This document shows positions 43,669 to 64,000 of a DNA stretch of 64,000 nt, piece after piece. Source of the stretch: Cristatella mucedo (lineage: Eukaryota; Bryozoa; Phylactolaemata; Cristatellidae); NCBI GenBank assembly GCA_009760855.2, contig WPIO01000010.1, positions 5,621,501-5,685,500 on the forward strand, read 5' to 3'. A model generated the notes under the pieces. It worked only from the letters and a program-made list of their open reading frames with translations. It was not told where the DNA came from and did no database searches. Position numbers and translations under genes: made by a program. The stretch's first letter is position 1. Each line of letters starts with the position of its first letter.

Positions 43669-44502
43669 GGAGCGGCGGCAAGCTATCGAGAAGGCGTTCT
43701 CGCCTGAGGAGGGCCGTGGTGGGTGCCCACGCGACATGGAAAGCCTTCCTGCAGGATGGTGAGCCGGTAAGGAACTTCGTCGTCTACTTGAAGGCATAAG
43801 GGTTGGCTCAATAAGGGGTGGGGAAATGGCCAGGGGTGAAGCCAGGATTTTCAGGTTGAGGGCGACGGTTCAGGTGGGGGATGCAAAGGTCCCTTACCCT
43901 CCCCCACCCAAGCCCTGGGGGACATCTGCCTCAGGATGTAGGTACTTCTTTCTGTCCGTGGGGGAATTACCCCTGCCACCTGACTCTGCCACTGGGAATG
44001 GCCCCCAAGCCCCTCGGCGACGAGGGCGGCCACGGTAGTGGGGGGGGGGCATTCTCATTTTACTAGGATCGTCGCGGTGGGAGTTATTCTTTTCAAACAG
44101 GTCTAACGAGGCTTGCCGAGCCCCGGAACGTAACATCGTGTAACGTCTCTCCGTCTGTAAATCGGCTAAGACTACGCGGGTGTTTCGCACACTAGTTCTC
44201 TGGAGCGCACTCGGGGCCTATGCAGCTTTCGGCACGAGTAGCCAACCGGCTACATCTCACGCAACAAAGAGGAATAGATGAGGAATAGAAGGAAATGGAA
44301 ACAAAGGGAACAAAGAGGAATAGAAGGATAGAGCGGATGTGCCACACTAGGGAGCATTAGAGTAGACGTTGCTACCGAACGACTTAACGCTCTTTAAATT
44401 TGTGGCACGTTCGTGCTTTGGCCAATATAGGTTGGCTCTTTAATGGAAGCTTTTTCGAGCATGCCACTGAATTACGACCTTTGGTTCGGCCGACTGCACT
44501 TC
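43669..44502. other. stretch with no recognised gene
   Basis: Short overlapping ORFs only. The AGGAATAGA motif repeats four times near 44265-44325. Confidence 0.3.
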
Positions 44503-45374
44503 GATAATAATAATGATAATAATACTAATGCATTTTATATAGCATCCTCAGAGAACTCAATCTCTTTCTAGGCACTTTACATTCACTGCAAAGGAAGCAC
44601 GATCGAATGTTTAGTGGTAGCATGTTCAATAAACAACAAGAATAACCAGGTTGGGATGACATGCAAAGGGTCAGCATGCAAATATGGTTAGTGGCAGCAT
44701 GCACAGTGTCAGCACGCATAAGCACACAAAGGACGAATCGCAGGGACCCACTAAATGCTGTGATAAATATATGCGTTTTTAGTATTTTTTTAAATGTGGA
44801 CAAGTCAGGATATGTCGTGACGCAAGTCGGGAGTGCGTTCCAGGCTTGGGGAACATAAAAACTAACGGCACGGTCTCCAAAGGATATGAGATTTGTACGA
44901 GGTATGGGTAAACAATTAGATTACGAAAAACGCGTAGTACGATGCTTAGCCTGGTAAGGGAGTAGATCCGATAGGTAGGCTGGAGCCAAATAATGAAAGG
45001 ACGTAAAAGTGAGTGACAGAACTTTGAAGTCGATGGGTTGACCGAGAACCAGTGCAGGTCGGCGAGAACGGCTGTGATGTGACAACTGAGACCTCTCGTG
45101 ACAGACAAGCCTAGCTGCAGAGTTTTGCACCAGCTGTTAGCGCCTTAGTGCACAGGCCGGTAGACCAGCAAGCAGTGAGTTACAGAAGTCAAGAAAGGAT
45201 TCACAAATGCATTGAGCAATTTAGATGTTGCATGCTTGTCTAAACAAGCACAAATTTTAGCGATGCTTAGTAGCTGAAAGTAGGCAGACTAGACTGTGGA
45301 GCTGACGAAATCGTCAAATGAGAGGTCACTGTGGGACAAAACGCCTTGATTTCGTGCAGATTCAACAGGAGATA

Positions 45375-46019
45375 CGAGTGCGACGGCGGTAACCAGGGTT
45401 ACCATGGTAACCCCGGCGCTCTCGCGGACTTCGATAACTACCTGAAAATTGGTCCAAATTATATGCAAATAAGCTTTAAAACATCGGGCTCGTCGAGTTC
45501 TATTAGTCAGAAGAAAGACATCGATTTCGAAAGCGATGATTTTTATTTTGCAAGTGCGCAGCAGCTGACCAGATCCAGGGCAAGGATCCAGAGCTCGATC
45601 ACGAAAACTGAGCCTATTTTTTTTCGAGAAATTGCTCAGGATTGACGGGTGATTTGGGACAACCGCTGGTGCCTTCTTCGGCGCCCCACAGAGCATATCA
45701 GCACGCCCACCCAGAGCAGCCGGGAAATTTTTCCAAGAACTTGCACACCAGTTCCATTGCGTTGTTAAGAACAGCATTGCTAATATCTTTTCTATCGTCA
45801 CAATAGCAACAAACAGCGAGCATCCATGCATTGAGTTCTTGCAAACATAGTTCTTCAGACTGCTTCGACATGATTCTGACGGTGCTGCATCTGAATCAGG
45901 TCAACGGCGTTTTTGACTTCGAAACGGTATATTTTTAGAGCTGCTATGCCCAAAATAAATAATTAATTGCTATTCTACTTCCGGAAATCCAGTAACCCGG
46001 GTTACTGCTATCGGGCTCA
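45375..46019. mobile_element. non-autonomous DNA element, 30-bp inverted ends, TA duplication
   Basis: The left end CGAGTGCGACGGCGGTAACC continues AGGGTTACC. The reverse complement of the right end is TGAGCCCGATAGCAGTAACC then CGGGTTAC. About 21 of 28 positions agree. The LINE reads GGAGATA before the element and ATACGCCGG after it, where intact LINE copies read GGAGATATGCTGG, so TA is duplicated. The 645-bp interior has no transposase. TA targeting points to the Tc1/mariner side of DNA transposons, by inference. Confidence 0.7.
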
Positions 46020-46274
46020 TACGCCGGAAGAGCCAATTTTGAGCATTAGCTTTTCAAATATCTGAATCACTTTTGGTTTGCCCATAACTAGTAAATCGGT
46101 TTAACCGTTCAATATAAGAAAGTTTGCTTCGATTCATGAACGGCTGTCATTAATACCTGCAGCAATGGAGTTGGGAGACTACGACGTGCTGGAGCGCTGG
46201 GAGGGATCGAAGGTACAACTGAGTGTCATCTGCATAGAAGTAAAAGCCTAGACTGAGCATGGCTATCACATTGG

Positions 46275-46275
<1 letters not shown>

Positions 46276-46352
<77 letters not shown>
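46276..46352. repeat. GA microsatellite inside LINE RT
   Basis: The intact LINE has GCGAGAGGGAGAGTATAAAC here, encoding YTLPLADVI. In this copy about 38 GA units replace it, giving a Ser-Leu run in frame between motifs B and C. Confidence 0.95.
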
Positions 46353-46355
<3 letters not shown>

Positions 46356-46485
46356 AAACCGTGAAAAGAACGGGACCAAGCACAAAGCCTTGAGGTACCC
46401 CATATTTCAGAGGTTCCTCGGATGTTCGTTGTCCATTCACATCAATACTCTGGAGTCTCCCACTGAGATAGGACCCGAACGATGT

Positions 46486-46984
46486 TGGACTATGGCCCGG
46501 CCCTCCGATGTGCATTTGTGGCTTGTTCTTTGAGACTAATAATACGGTATTTAAGGGTCGGAAAAGCAGGTTGGAAGGGAGTGCGATAATCCATCGCCAT
46601 GTGTAGAGAGGTCCTGTTCGTGCCGGCAGCTCGCCCGTTGGGACAAAAACATCATCTTTGACTTTTGTGGTCGTATTCTTTTACAGTCGGCGTCGTTAGT
46701 GCTACAAAAGTGGGTACACATTTGTATAATGATGCTCCTAATAGGCTTTCGGAGGGACCTTTGGCGGGGAGCTCCAGGCTCTTCCAAAATAGATTTGCGA
46801 AGAGTTGTAGGGCAGCTGAGAAGTCTTTCTGGGCGGAGCACCTACTTCGTAAAGCTTCTCCACAGAGAGGCTACCTAGCAAAGCTTTAAAACGGGGGCTA
46901 CACCAGCGTGCCCGGCGGATAGCCTTCGGGGGCCCACAATCGGGCTCTTGAAATGGGGGTACTGCTCCATCTCCCTCTCTCTAA
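46486..46984. other. stretch with no recognised gene
   Basis: Two overlapping short ORFs (96 and 74 codons), unrecognised. Confidence 0.3.
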
Positions 46985-47160
46985 AATAAATAAATAAATC
47001 CTAGCTGATTAAACAGCCTCTTTTTTATAGCGACAGAAGAGCCTTTACGGCTATAACCACCGCTTGCAGTGGCGATAAAGGATCGCCCACCGCAGGAATC
47101 GAACCCACGACCTCGGGACCGAGGCCGTGAAAGCAACCGCCTTACCCTTCTAAGCCGAAC
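46985..47160 (-). mobile_element. SINE family A copy, well preserved
   Basis: The plus strand reads AAATAAATAAATCCTAGCTG, AAACAGCCTCTTTTTTATAG, CACCGCTTGCAGTGGCGATA, CAGGAATCGAACCCACGACC and AAGCAACCGCCTTACCC. The B box is intact. Confidence 0.85.
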
Positions 47161-48204
47161 TCCCTCGGCGCGGGCATTCAGACTTTTCCAAACTGGGCTA
47201 TAGACATTTTGTTAGAGGGGCTGAACGTATCTTTATATCACTCTTTAGGAAATTGAAAGAGTTGGAGTCTGTTTTCACACACACAATTCTACTATTATTC
47301 TTCATACAAGAAGCCACAGTAGGTTTACGGAGTAGTAGTAGGTAAGAGCTAAGAGGCGCCCATTCGGAATCACTGCTTCAGGCTCTCAAAATACGGGTGC
47401 GAGCTTCTTTTTGCAAAATTTCAAAGCCGCGTCCGAGTGACCACCTGCGACATGAAGCTATGGGCTTTCCCAAATTTTTAAGGAGTTAAACAATAAGAGT
47501 TAATTCAAAGAATTTGTGTAGGTTCTACAGAGCTTTTCTGACCAGATTTTTGGAGAGAATGCCACAATCTTTAGTGGCGCCCATCAAGGTGAGGTCTGGC
47601 CTCGCTAAAAAAGAACCTGGCTATGCTGTTGCGGGGCAGCGAGAATCAGCTTAAGGAGCTGCTGTGGCGTGAAATTTTGGCATATGATTGCCTGCCTGCT
47701 GCTGCACGCTGCACTCGTCTGTTTAGCATGTCCGTTGGTGTCATACCAAACTGAAAGCCTCGTGACAAATGGGGCGGAGCGGCTGCCACGTCTAGACAGA
47801 ACTAGGCCGCAAACTCTCAGCAAATGAAAACAAAAAAAGAGCGCTCTTAACGTTGCCAGTCTCAGCTGACGTGAAACTCGTGAAACCCCGGGCGTTAGAA
47901 TCGCTGCTAACAATATGTCGATGCTGCAGCAGTTCATGCAGGAATGCCAGCAGTTTCAGAACATGGCAGCGACAAAAAGTGCCCGTATCTCAATATAGCA
48001 AATCCATAGTCAGAGCGTAGAGAATTGTATTTGATAGCAACGGAAGGTTACAGGCGTTCGACAGCGGCCATAGCGTGCAGCAGCGCTCGTATGGCTCAGT
48101 TACATGACCACAACTCAGCTCCAATGCCAAAGCACCGACTCCAGGAGCCAAGCTCCACACTTATTACACGGCTTAGGCTTTTGTGCTTCATTGGCCATAG
48201 GTTA
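47161..48204. other. stretch with no recognised gene
   Basis: One minus ORF of 110 codons (47605-47937) is unrecognised. Nothing else was found. Confidence 0.3.
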
Positions 48205-48585
48205 TCGCATAATCTCGTACGAGTTGGTCCATGCATTCGTGACATCTCGTCTCGACTTCTGCAACTCACTGCTTACTGGTCTACCAGCATGTGCGATCAG
48301 GCGATTGCAGCTGGTGCAAAACTCTGCAGCTAGGCTTGTCTGTCGTGAGCCTCGCAGTTACCACATTACTCCACTTCTCGCCGACCTGCACTGGCTACAA
48401 GTCAAGCAACGGATTGACTTCAAGGCTTTATCGCTCACTTTTAGGTCCCTTCATTCTATGGCTCCAGCCTATCTCTCCGATATACTCCCCCATCAGGCCA
48501 AGTATCGTACCACCCGCTTTTCGGAATCCAACAGTCTGCAAATACCTCGTACAAACCTTAAATCCTTTGGAGACCGTGCATGTAG
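48205..48585 (+). mobile_element. internal L2-like LINE fragment (RT carboxyl region)
   Basis: In one open plus frame it reads LVHAFVTSRLDFCNSLLTGL, HITPLLADLHWLQVKQRIDF and SLHSMAPAYLSDILPHQAKY, almost identical to residues 271-365 of the copy at 12184-13479. Similarity starts near 48205 and stops near 48585 (GACCGTGCATGTAG), so both ends are missing. A LINE piece without its own 3' tail implies later deletion or recombination. Confidence 0.85.
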
Positions 48586-49039
48586 CCTCCGAGTTAGTTA
48601 GACGCGTGAGCGCGATCGAAGCGTGCGAGTGAATAGAACGTCTCGTCTAGCCGAGTCGGCGGAGCTGCAACTGCGACTGTTCTTTAGCTGCAACGCTTTC
48701 GCTTCGACGGTTTGGTATCGATTAGAGGAATGCAGCGCGATCTGCATAGCCCGCACCTCGGAGCAGCTTCCTTTTACAGATAGCGGCCCTGCCGACCGAA
48801 ATAGTGAGAACCAGCCCGCGCTGCTCGCGGGGCCAGATGTCTCCTCGCAAGAAACTATCCAGGTGCTAGATTTCGCAGGAAATGGCCCCTGGGCGACCTG
48901 AGTGCACCAAGATGTAAAGGAGGGTGGGCGGGGGGGGGACCGTGGCGCACTCGTAACCACGACGTAGCCAGGGACAATAGCCGGTCAAGCGAGAGTCAAG
49001 GCCGATTGCTCGGGCCAATGAGCTCCGCCTGGGCTGTAG

Positions 49040-49046
49040 TGACTCA
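49040..49046. promoter_or_regulatory. AP-1 type site TGACTCA
   Basis: A perfect palindromic AP-1 heptamer. The following bases (ACAG) do not complete an antioxidant response element, which needs GC. Functional relevance is inference only. Confidence 0.3.
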
Positions 49047-50117
49047 ACAGTTTCTCCCCCTCAGTGCTTTGGACCCGCATTGGGCCGCCTACGTGATTAG
49101 TTCTCTTACTGTCGCGTCGCGAGAGGACGAGCGGCGGTGATTTCGTCGCTCGCGGGTAGGCTATTCGAGTCAGCGCTCGCGCTTTCCCTCTCGCTACCGC
49201 GGTCCAGCAGCTGCCGGGTGCCCTGATCTACTAGCTGCCGATCTCGTGGCTCTCGCTCGCCTCCTGGTGTTTGTTGCTCGCGGTCGGTGATGTGAGAGTG
49301 AGCCCTCCGCCCTCACACATTCTACCCGGCTACGTTATTTAGCTTTAACTTCGAGCTGCCACGAGTTGCTGGCTGCTGCTGCGTATTAGCCTGTGAGCTC
49401 TAGGCCAAACTGCTGGCCCCGCGATAGCCGTCCGGCGATCGCTGCTCGTGGTCAGGCGGTGGGCGATTCGCCGCTCCCGGATGTTTATTCGGTGGGTGCG
49501 AGTCGGCTGCTGCAGTGGGTTAGACAGCGTGCGTCCTGCGGCAAAGGTCGTGGGCTAGCGCCTACTGCGGGCCTGCTGCCGGGTCGGGATGTGGTATGGG
49601 GAGAGTATGACGACGCTGTAGCAATGAATGCAGGCAGTGGATAAGGCCCTAGGGGCCGCTACTTCGCCGACCGTCGAGACCGGGACTCGGCTCTGCTTTC
49701 GTTGGGTTCGATCGGAGCCCGAACCGGGGCTAGATCGAGGCTGGGGTATAGGAGGGGGCTTCCATTGTACTTCCGTCATTATTACCCGAACTGCCAATTC
49801 GCCTCAGCTGCTCTATTAGGTGCATAATGATTCGCAGCTGCCGGCTACCTCAGCCCGCAGCTGCACTCGTCCGCCAGGCATTGCTCTAGCGGGCAGCAGT
49901 GGCTGCTCCTGGCAGCTGCGTTTCAGGCCTTGAGTTCCGTTCACGAGAGCAGTGGTCTACTGCACCCACTGCTGAGAGCTACTGCTTGCTCGCTTGCAAG
50001 CTAGCTTGCTCGTGGGCCTGGCCTGATCCGAATGGTGGCGGTGTGCCGTATCGTGCTGGACCCACCAGCCTGCGCGAGCTAATGAGAGCATACCTGGTTT
50101 TCGCCTTCCCAGCTGCA

Positions 50118-50135
50118 ATGACTGACGTCACGTAA
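50118..50135 (+). promoter_or_regulatory. possible upstream ORF overlapping a CRE octamer
   Basis: ATG ACT GAC GTC ACG TAA is a five-codon uORF ending 45 bases before the KEAP1 start. It contains the CRE palindrome TGACGTCA at 50123-50130. It acts as a uORF only if the transcript includes it, and as a CRE only if it is promoter DNA. Confidence 0.35.
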
Positions 50136-50180
50136 ACCATCGGTGGCTGGGGCTTTTGCTTCGTGCATCCGTGCCTGTCC

Positions 50181-60507
<10,327 letters not shown>

Positions 60508-61997
60508 CCTTGAACCACGGCAACGCCTTGCCATGGTGAAGTTCTACCTATTTTACTTTATCCTGGAAGCCAGCCACCCATCTGGTGCGGTCTTCTTCCC
60601 TTAAGCGCTCCTGTCACGAGCTGTGGGCCACCGGCCGACCACTGTGACAATCTGGTTATTATTTATGGCTGCTTGCAGCCACTTTTGTCGCGCACCCGTT
60701 TGAAGCTGCTGTTGCTGCCCATGATGCTGATTGTGTAGCCGTTGGTCGGCACCACCTCACCCCCTTCCTTGGACTGCTGATTGCCTGCCTTGCTTTGGCC
60801 ACCCATTCAGGTACTACCTACTAGTCTAATCCTGTCACTAGTGCTGCGGCTGTTGCTGTGCAACTGCCGCATGGATCGTGCCTCTTTCGCCAGGCAAATA
60901 GGCCAGCTGTAACAGCTGAGCCTCCACCTCACCCCCTACTGGGGGGAGGGTGGGGCCTAAACAACCTGCATGACGACCTACAGAGCTCACTGAGCCGTCC
61001 AGTTATGCAACCAGTGCAGTGCTGGTGCACTCCGAGGATCTGCCTGTCCTGAGCCGCCCTCCTCCAGCCAAGCCAACCTGACTGCCTCGCTGGCTAGGGA
61101 GAGCAGGTAGCAGGAGGGTAACGGTGTGAGCTCAATGTCTCTGAAGCAGCGTCAGCCTGGCAGCTTGCCGTTGCAGTGGGCTGCGCCGCCGGCCGACTGC
61201 ACACCTCAAAGGCTTTAGCCGGCTGCTAGAGATGGCTGCTGATGCCATTGCAGCGATGGCTGCACCCTGTGCTAGGTCTATTTATGCTCCATGCGCAAGC
61301 AATGGCTCCGGTGAGGTTCGACGGTACTTCCAGATGGTCTGTCTTCTTCCAATAACACGAGAAATCGTGTCGTGGCATGCGTTGCTTGCATCAACGTGGC
61401 CGATCGCTGCCCACACTCGAGCTGGCCGTGCTGCGCCATCAGACACCTGCTGGCTGCTGCCCTGTTGAGCTTCGCAAGCAATTGAGAGTCCGGTGAAATG
61501 GCCGACGAATGGGGGGCTGACTGGCACTCACTGCGCCGGCCGTCGCTGTGTCCTGCTGCCGTGCTGGCTTTTCACCTTCCTCTTGGTGCATCTGCTTCCT
61601 GGCATGCCACCTGCTCCCTGTCTGGCCTGATTTTTGCTGGTCTCGTCACCACTTATTTATCTTGGCTTTGGTGATCAGATGAAGTGCCACTCCAAGTTCA
61701 GTTGAGGAAGGCAACTATCATCCTTGTATTGAGAGATGGATCTTTATTGTTTGTCCTTCACGTGCACAGTTCGAGCCTCTCGCTTATGGCAGCCATAGAA
61801 TTTAGCTGTGATTTAGAAATCGTTTACGGCCTGATTAGCTAGCAAACTCTATGCAGCCACCATTCTGACAAAAGCAGTGACAGGGTATGGATACGGTGGT
61901 GCGACTCAAACTTGGAACGGTTCGGTGGTGGCTGGAGCCTCATTGCACATTGCCTCTCATTGCTGCCTGGGTCATCCAAGATTCTGGGATAAAGCTA
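60508..61997 (+). other. KEAP1 3' UTR and downstream flank
   Basis: No convincing AATAAA is seen close to the stop codon. ORFs of up to 81 codons lack motifs. The real transcript end cannot be placed. Confidence 0.4.
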
Positions 61998-62240
61998 CCT
62001 CTACTTTATACTAATAATAAAAAATTTGATAAAGCACCCTCTGAGAACTCAATCTCTTTCTGGGCGCTTTACAGTTGCTGCAAAGGAAGCACGATCAAAT
62101 GACTAGTGTTAGCATGTTCAATAAACAACAAGAAAAACATGGTTAGGGGTGACATGCACAGGGTCAGCATACAAGTGTGGTTAGTAACAGTATGAAATAG
62201 TATCAGGACCCATAAGCACATACAGTGCGAATCACATTTC
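61998..62240 (-). mobile_element. L2-like LINE 3' UTR and tail fragment
   Basis: CTAATAATAAAAAATTTGAT, AAGCACCCTCTGAGAACTCA, GCTGCAAAGGAAGCACGATC and GGTTAGGGGTGACATGCACA follow the LINE 3' UTR in antisense, fading out near 62240. Confidence 0.8.
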
Positions 62241-64000
62241 ATCCACACAGCCTGCATCAGCCTTGCCTGTCAGTAAGGTAAGATCAGGTTAAAAACCAAT
62301 GGGATCACATGGCTCTCGTGTAACTGCAACATTCACTCTGCCTCATTGTATGCTATTGCTTATCCTCGTATACCGTTTAAGTACCTCTTTAGCAGATGTA
62401 GGACTGGGCAGCTGGACTTGCCAGCAGGACACTCATCCGAATCCGTTTTCTCTGCTCAATGCTCAATGCTGCTGGCTGCTTGTAGGGCTTTCCTGCCTGC
62501 CACAAAAAGTTGCCTAGTTGAGGCCTTGGCTAAATCGCCGAACTTACGTAAGCATGATGACTGCTGTGCCTACCTCGATTCTCTGGTTCCCACGGGCCAG
62601 TGGTGAATGCCAATGGCTTGCAAACGCTCAGTTATAAACCCTGTCCACGTTCATGCACATGGCTCCAGCGTCTCTGCACTGATCACCTCATGAATTCATT
62701 GCTACGCCTACTAATCTACTGTGCACCCATCTGCCCTACACCCCTCCTAGTTCTTAGGCACACTTATGTAGACTCGCGATCGGGCTCAGGGGTGAGGGGG
62801 AGATCAGTACTCGTTCACACCAGCAAGTGTACCTTTACTGGTCGTTGATGGCAATTTCAAGTGTGAGCTGTAGCAACGTTTTGTTATTCAGTGGTTAGAG
62901 CACTAGTTCCAGAAACCAAAGACATCTAATTCGTGGCCGGCCAGAGGTGAAATCGATTTTGAATATTATGGCCGGCTTGTGGCCTTCTATATTCAACCCA
63001 AGTATTTGACATGCCATTCCAAACGTTTCAGACTGTACTAGAAGGCGATCCTGGGCTCAGTGCTGGCCGAAGGTGTTATGAAGGATTGGTCTGGAGCACT
63101 GCCAGGGGGCAGCTGAACCATGACCCGTTTGATAACCACACCCGACAACCGGCTGACCAGCAGCCATATCCCATCCAGCAACAGGTGGCCGACTGGCCCT
63201 TCCCCATGTGGACAGCCAGCAGCCGAGATAGCTTCCCTACCAGTATCTGTCTGCTTGTCCCCCCCTCCCCTAAGTGAGCCGACCAAGCAGTGGGCCACCC
63301 CACGACAGCTGCTGTGGCCGGCTGTCTAACCTGACGCTCTGACCACACACAAGCGACGAAACACAGAGACACTGAAGGGGGCTTCGACAGGTTTGTATTC
63401 GGCTAACGACCGAAAGGCTACACCACACAGCCGTTCTCTCCTCCGTCCTGCATCCCACCTCCTTGCCGGTATGCCTTCGGCCTCCATGCCACTCTAGGTC
63501 GAGTCAAGAGCGTGTCCGGCAAGCACATCGTGTCACGGGCGAGCCTGGGCACACTGGCAGAGCCGGCGTACATCGACTGAGCAGAGGCTCAGAAGGCTCC
63601 CGCTGTACGGGCTTCAAGCAGGAGCCGACAAGTGTCGTCTTTCTAAAAGCCTGGAAATCTGGCTATTCTGCAAGGACCGCACCCACGACTATTCTTCGAG
63701 GGCCATCCTGGCAGGATTGAGGTTGATGAATCCTGGTGTGTCAGGTACAGGTTTCGAACCCTGACCCCTGGTCGTCATGTCTCGCTAGTGTTATGTGTGC
63801 CTGCTGCTCCTGCTATTGCAATGAGCTCAGCAGCAGCCGGCCACTAATTAGGGAAGCAGCAGGCCTGCCTGCAGCAGGTGGTTGGCAATTGACTCGGGGC
63901 AGCGGCCGGCCTTTAATGTGCTATGTTGCCTGCCACGGCTGCACTCCCCATCTGCGGTGAGTCAGCCAGCAGGTATACATAGGCATTGAGGGAATAAAAG
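62241..64000. other. stretch with no recognised gene
   Basis: ORFs up to 98 codons, all unrecognised. CAGTGGTTAGAGCAC (about 62889) and GGTTTCGAACCCTGA (about 63750) look like isolated pol III box fragments but do not form tRNAs. Confidence 0.35.

Larger units (their letters stand above)
44503..46485 (-). mobile_element. L2-like LINE interrupted by an inverted-repeat DNA element
   Basis: The 3' end (44503-44640) has an ATA run and the stem-loop tail. The RT carboxyl region follows, broken at 45374 and resuming at 46022 with GCCGGAAGAGCCAATTTTGA. Then come TTTGCCCATAACTAGTAAAT and the motif C region (LGFYFYADDTQLYL, minus, about 46220-46260), followed by LKYGVPQGFVLGPVLF (about 46370-46420). 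It ends near 46485. The motif B to C interval carries a GA expansion. Several stops make it inactive. Confidence 0.85.
48586..50180 (+). other. CpG-rich upstream region of the KEAP1 orthologue
   Basis: No coding exon is recognised. The region 49080-49620 is rich in CG (TCGCGTCGCGAGAGG, CTCGCGGTCGG), as expected of a promoter or 5' UTR. A TGACTCA lies at 49040, a TGACGTCA at 50123, and CGCCTTCCCAG ending at 50112 could be the acceptor of a 5' UTR intron. Confidence 0.45.

Noticed and set aside
62885-62960. tRNA A-box-like CAGTGGTTAGAGCAC
   Set aside because: No B box or cloverleaf follows; at most a decayed SINE head.
63740-63830. B-box-like GGGTTCGAAACC on the minus strand
   Set aside because: No A box or acceptor stem at the expected distance; likely a fragment of a pol III SINE.

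Overview
The window looks like nuclear DNA of an invertebrate animal. Support comes from spliced genes with GT/AG introns, an orthologue of the animal stress sensor KEAP1, L2-type LINE retrotransposons, two tRNA-derived SINE families and many long microsatellites. No prokaryotic operon, CRISPR array, rRNA or convincing tRNA gene was seen. The species cannot be named from the sequence. All similarity statements come from motif recognition and memory of the families; no search was run.

Two places hold convincing host genes. At 50181-60507 (+) a five-exon gene encodes a 714-residue BTB-BACK-Kelch protein, best read as KEAP1. Every exon junction agrees in phase, and exon 4 (58411-58511) was found by translating between flanking exons. 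At 24688-30604 (+) are exons of one or two unrecognised genes. The first exon carries three near-identical 50-residue repeats with RRLSNVS phosphosite-like motifs. A second exon (28771-28941) repeats the W-x-(I/V)-P acidic core, and a GC-rich terminal exon (29383-30604) encodes 399 residues with a basic tail.

The rest is mostly transposable-element debris. An L2-like LINE appears about thirteen times: an endonuclease-to-RT piece on the minus strand at 1-1400, the best RT copy at 11951-13540 (431-codon open frame), and others at 6070, 9450, 14626, 32240, 38730, 44503, 48205 and 54200, plus isolated 3' tails. SINE family B ends in almost the same stem-loop as the LINE tail, which suggests LINE-driven mobilisation. 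SINE family A has clear pol III A and B boxes but a different tail. A broken Ty3/gypsy pol (39880-40830, minus) has lost its catalytic aspartates. A 645-bp inverted-repeat DNA element with a TA target duplication sits inside one LINE (45375-46019). A foldback-like element lies at 41098-41785, and an LTR-like unit with a 122-bp tandem repeat at about 34688-35504.

The long stretches between these elements show only short, unrecognised ORFs. They are listed so that the reader knows they were examined. No new multi-gene system was found. The most novel material is the phosphosite-repeat gene region, the LINE/SINE tail partnership, the two inverted-repeat elements and the unusual cysteine layout of the KEAP1 orthologue.
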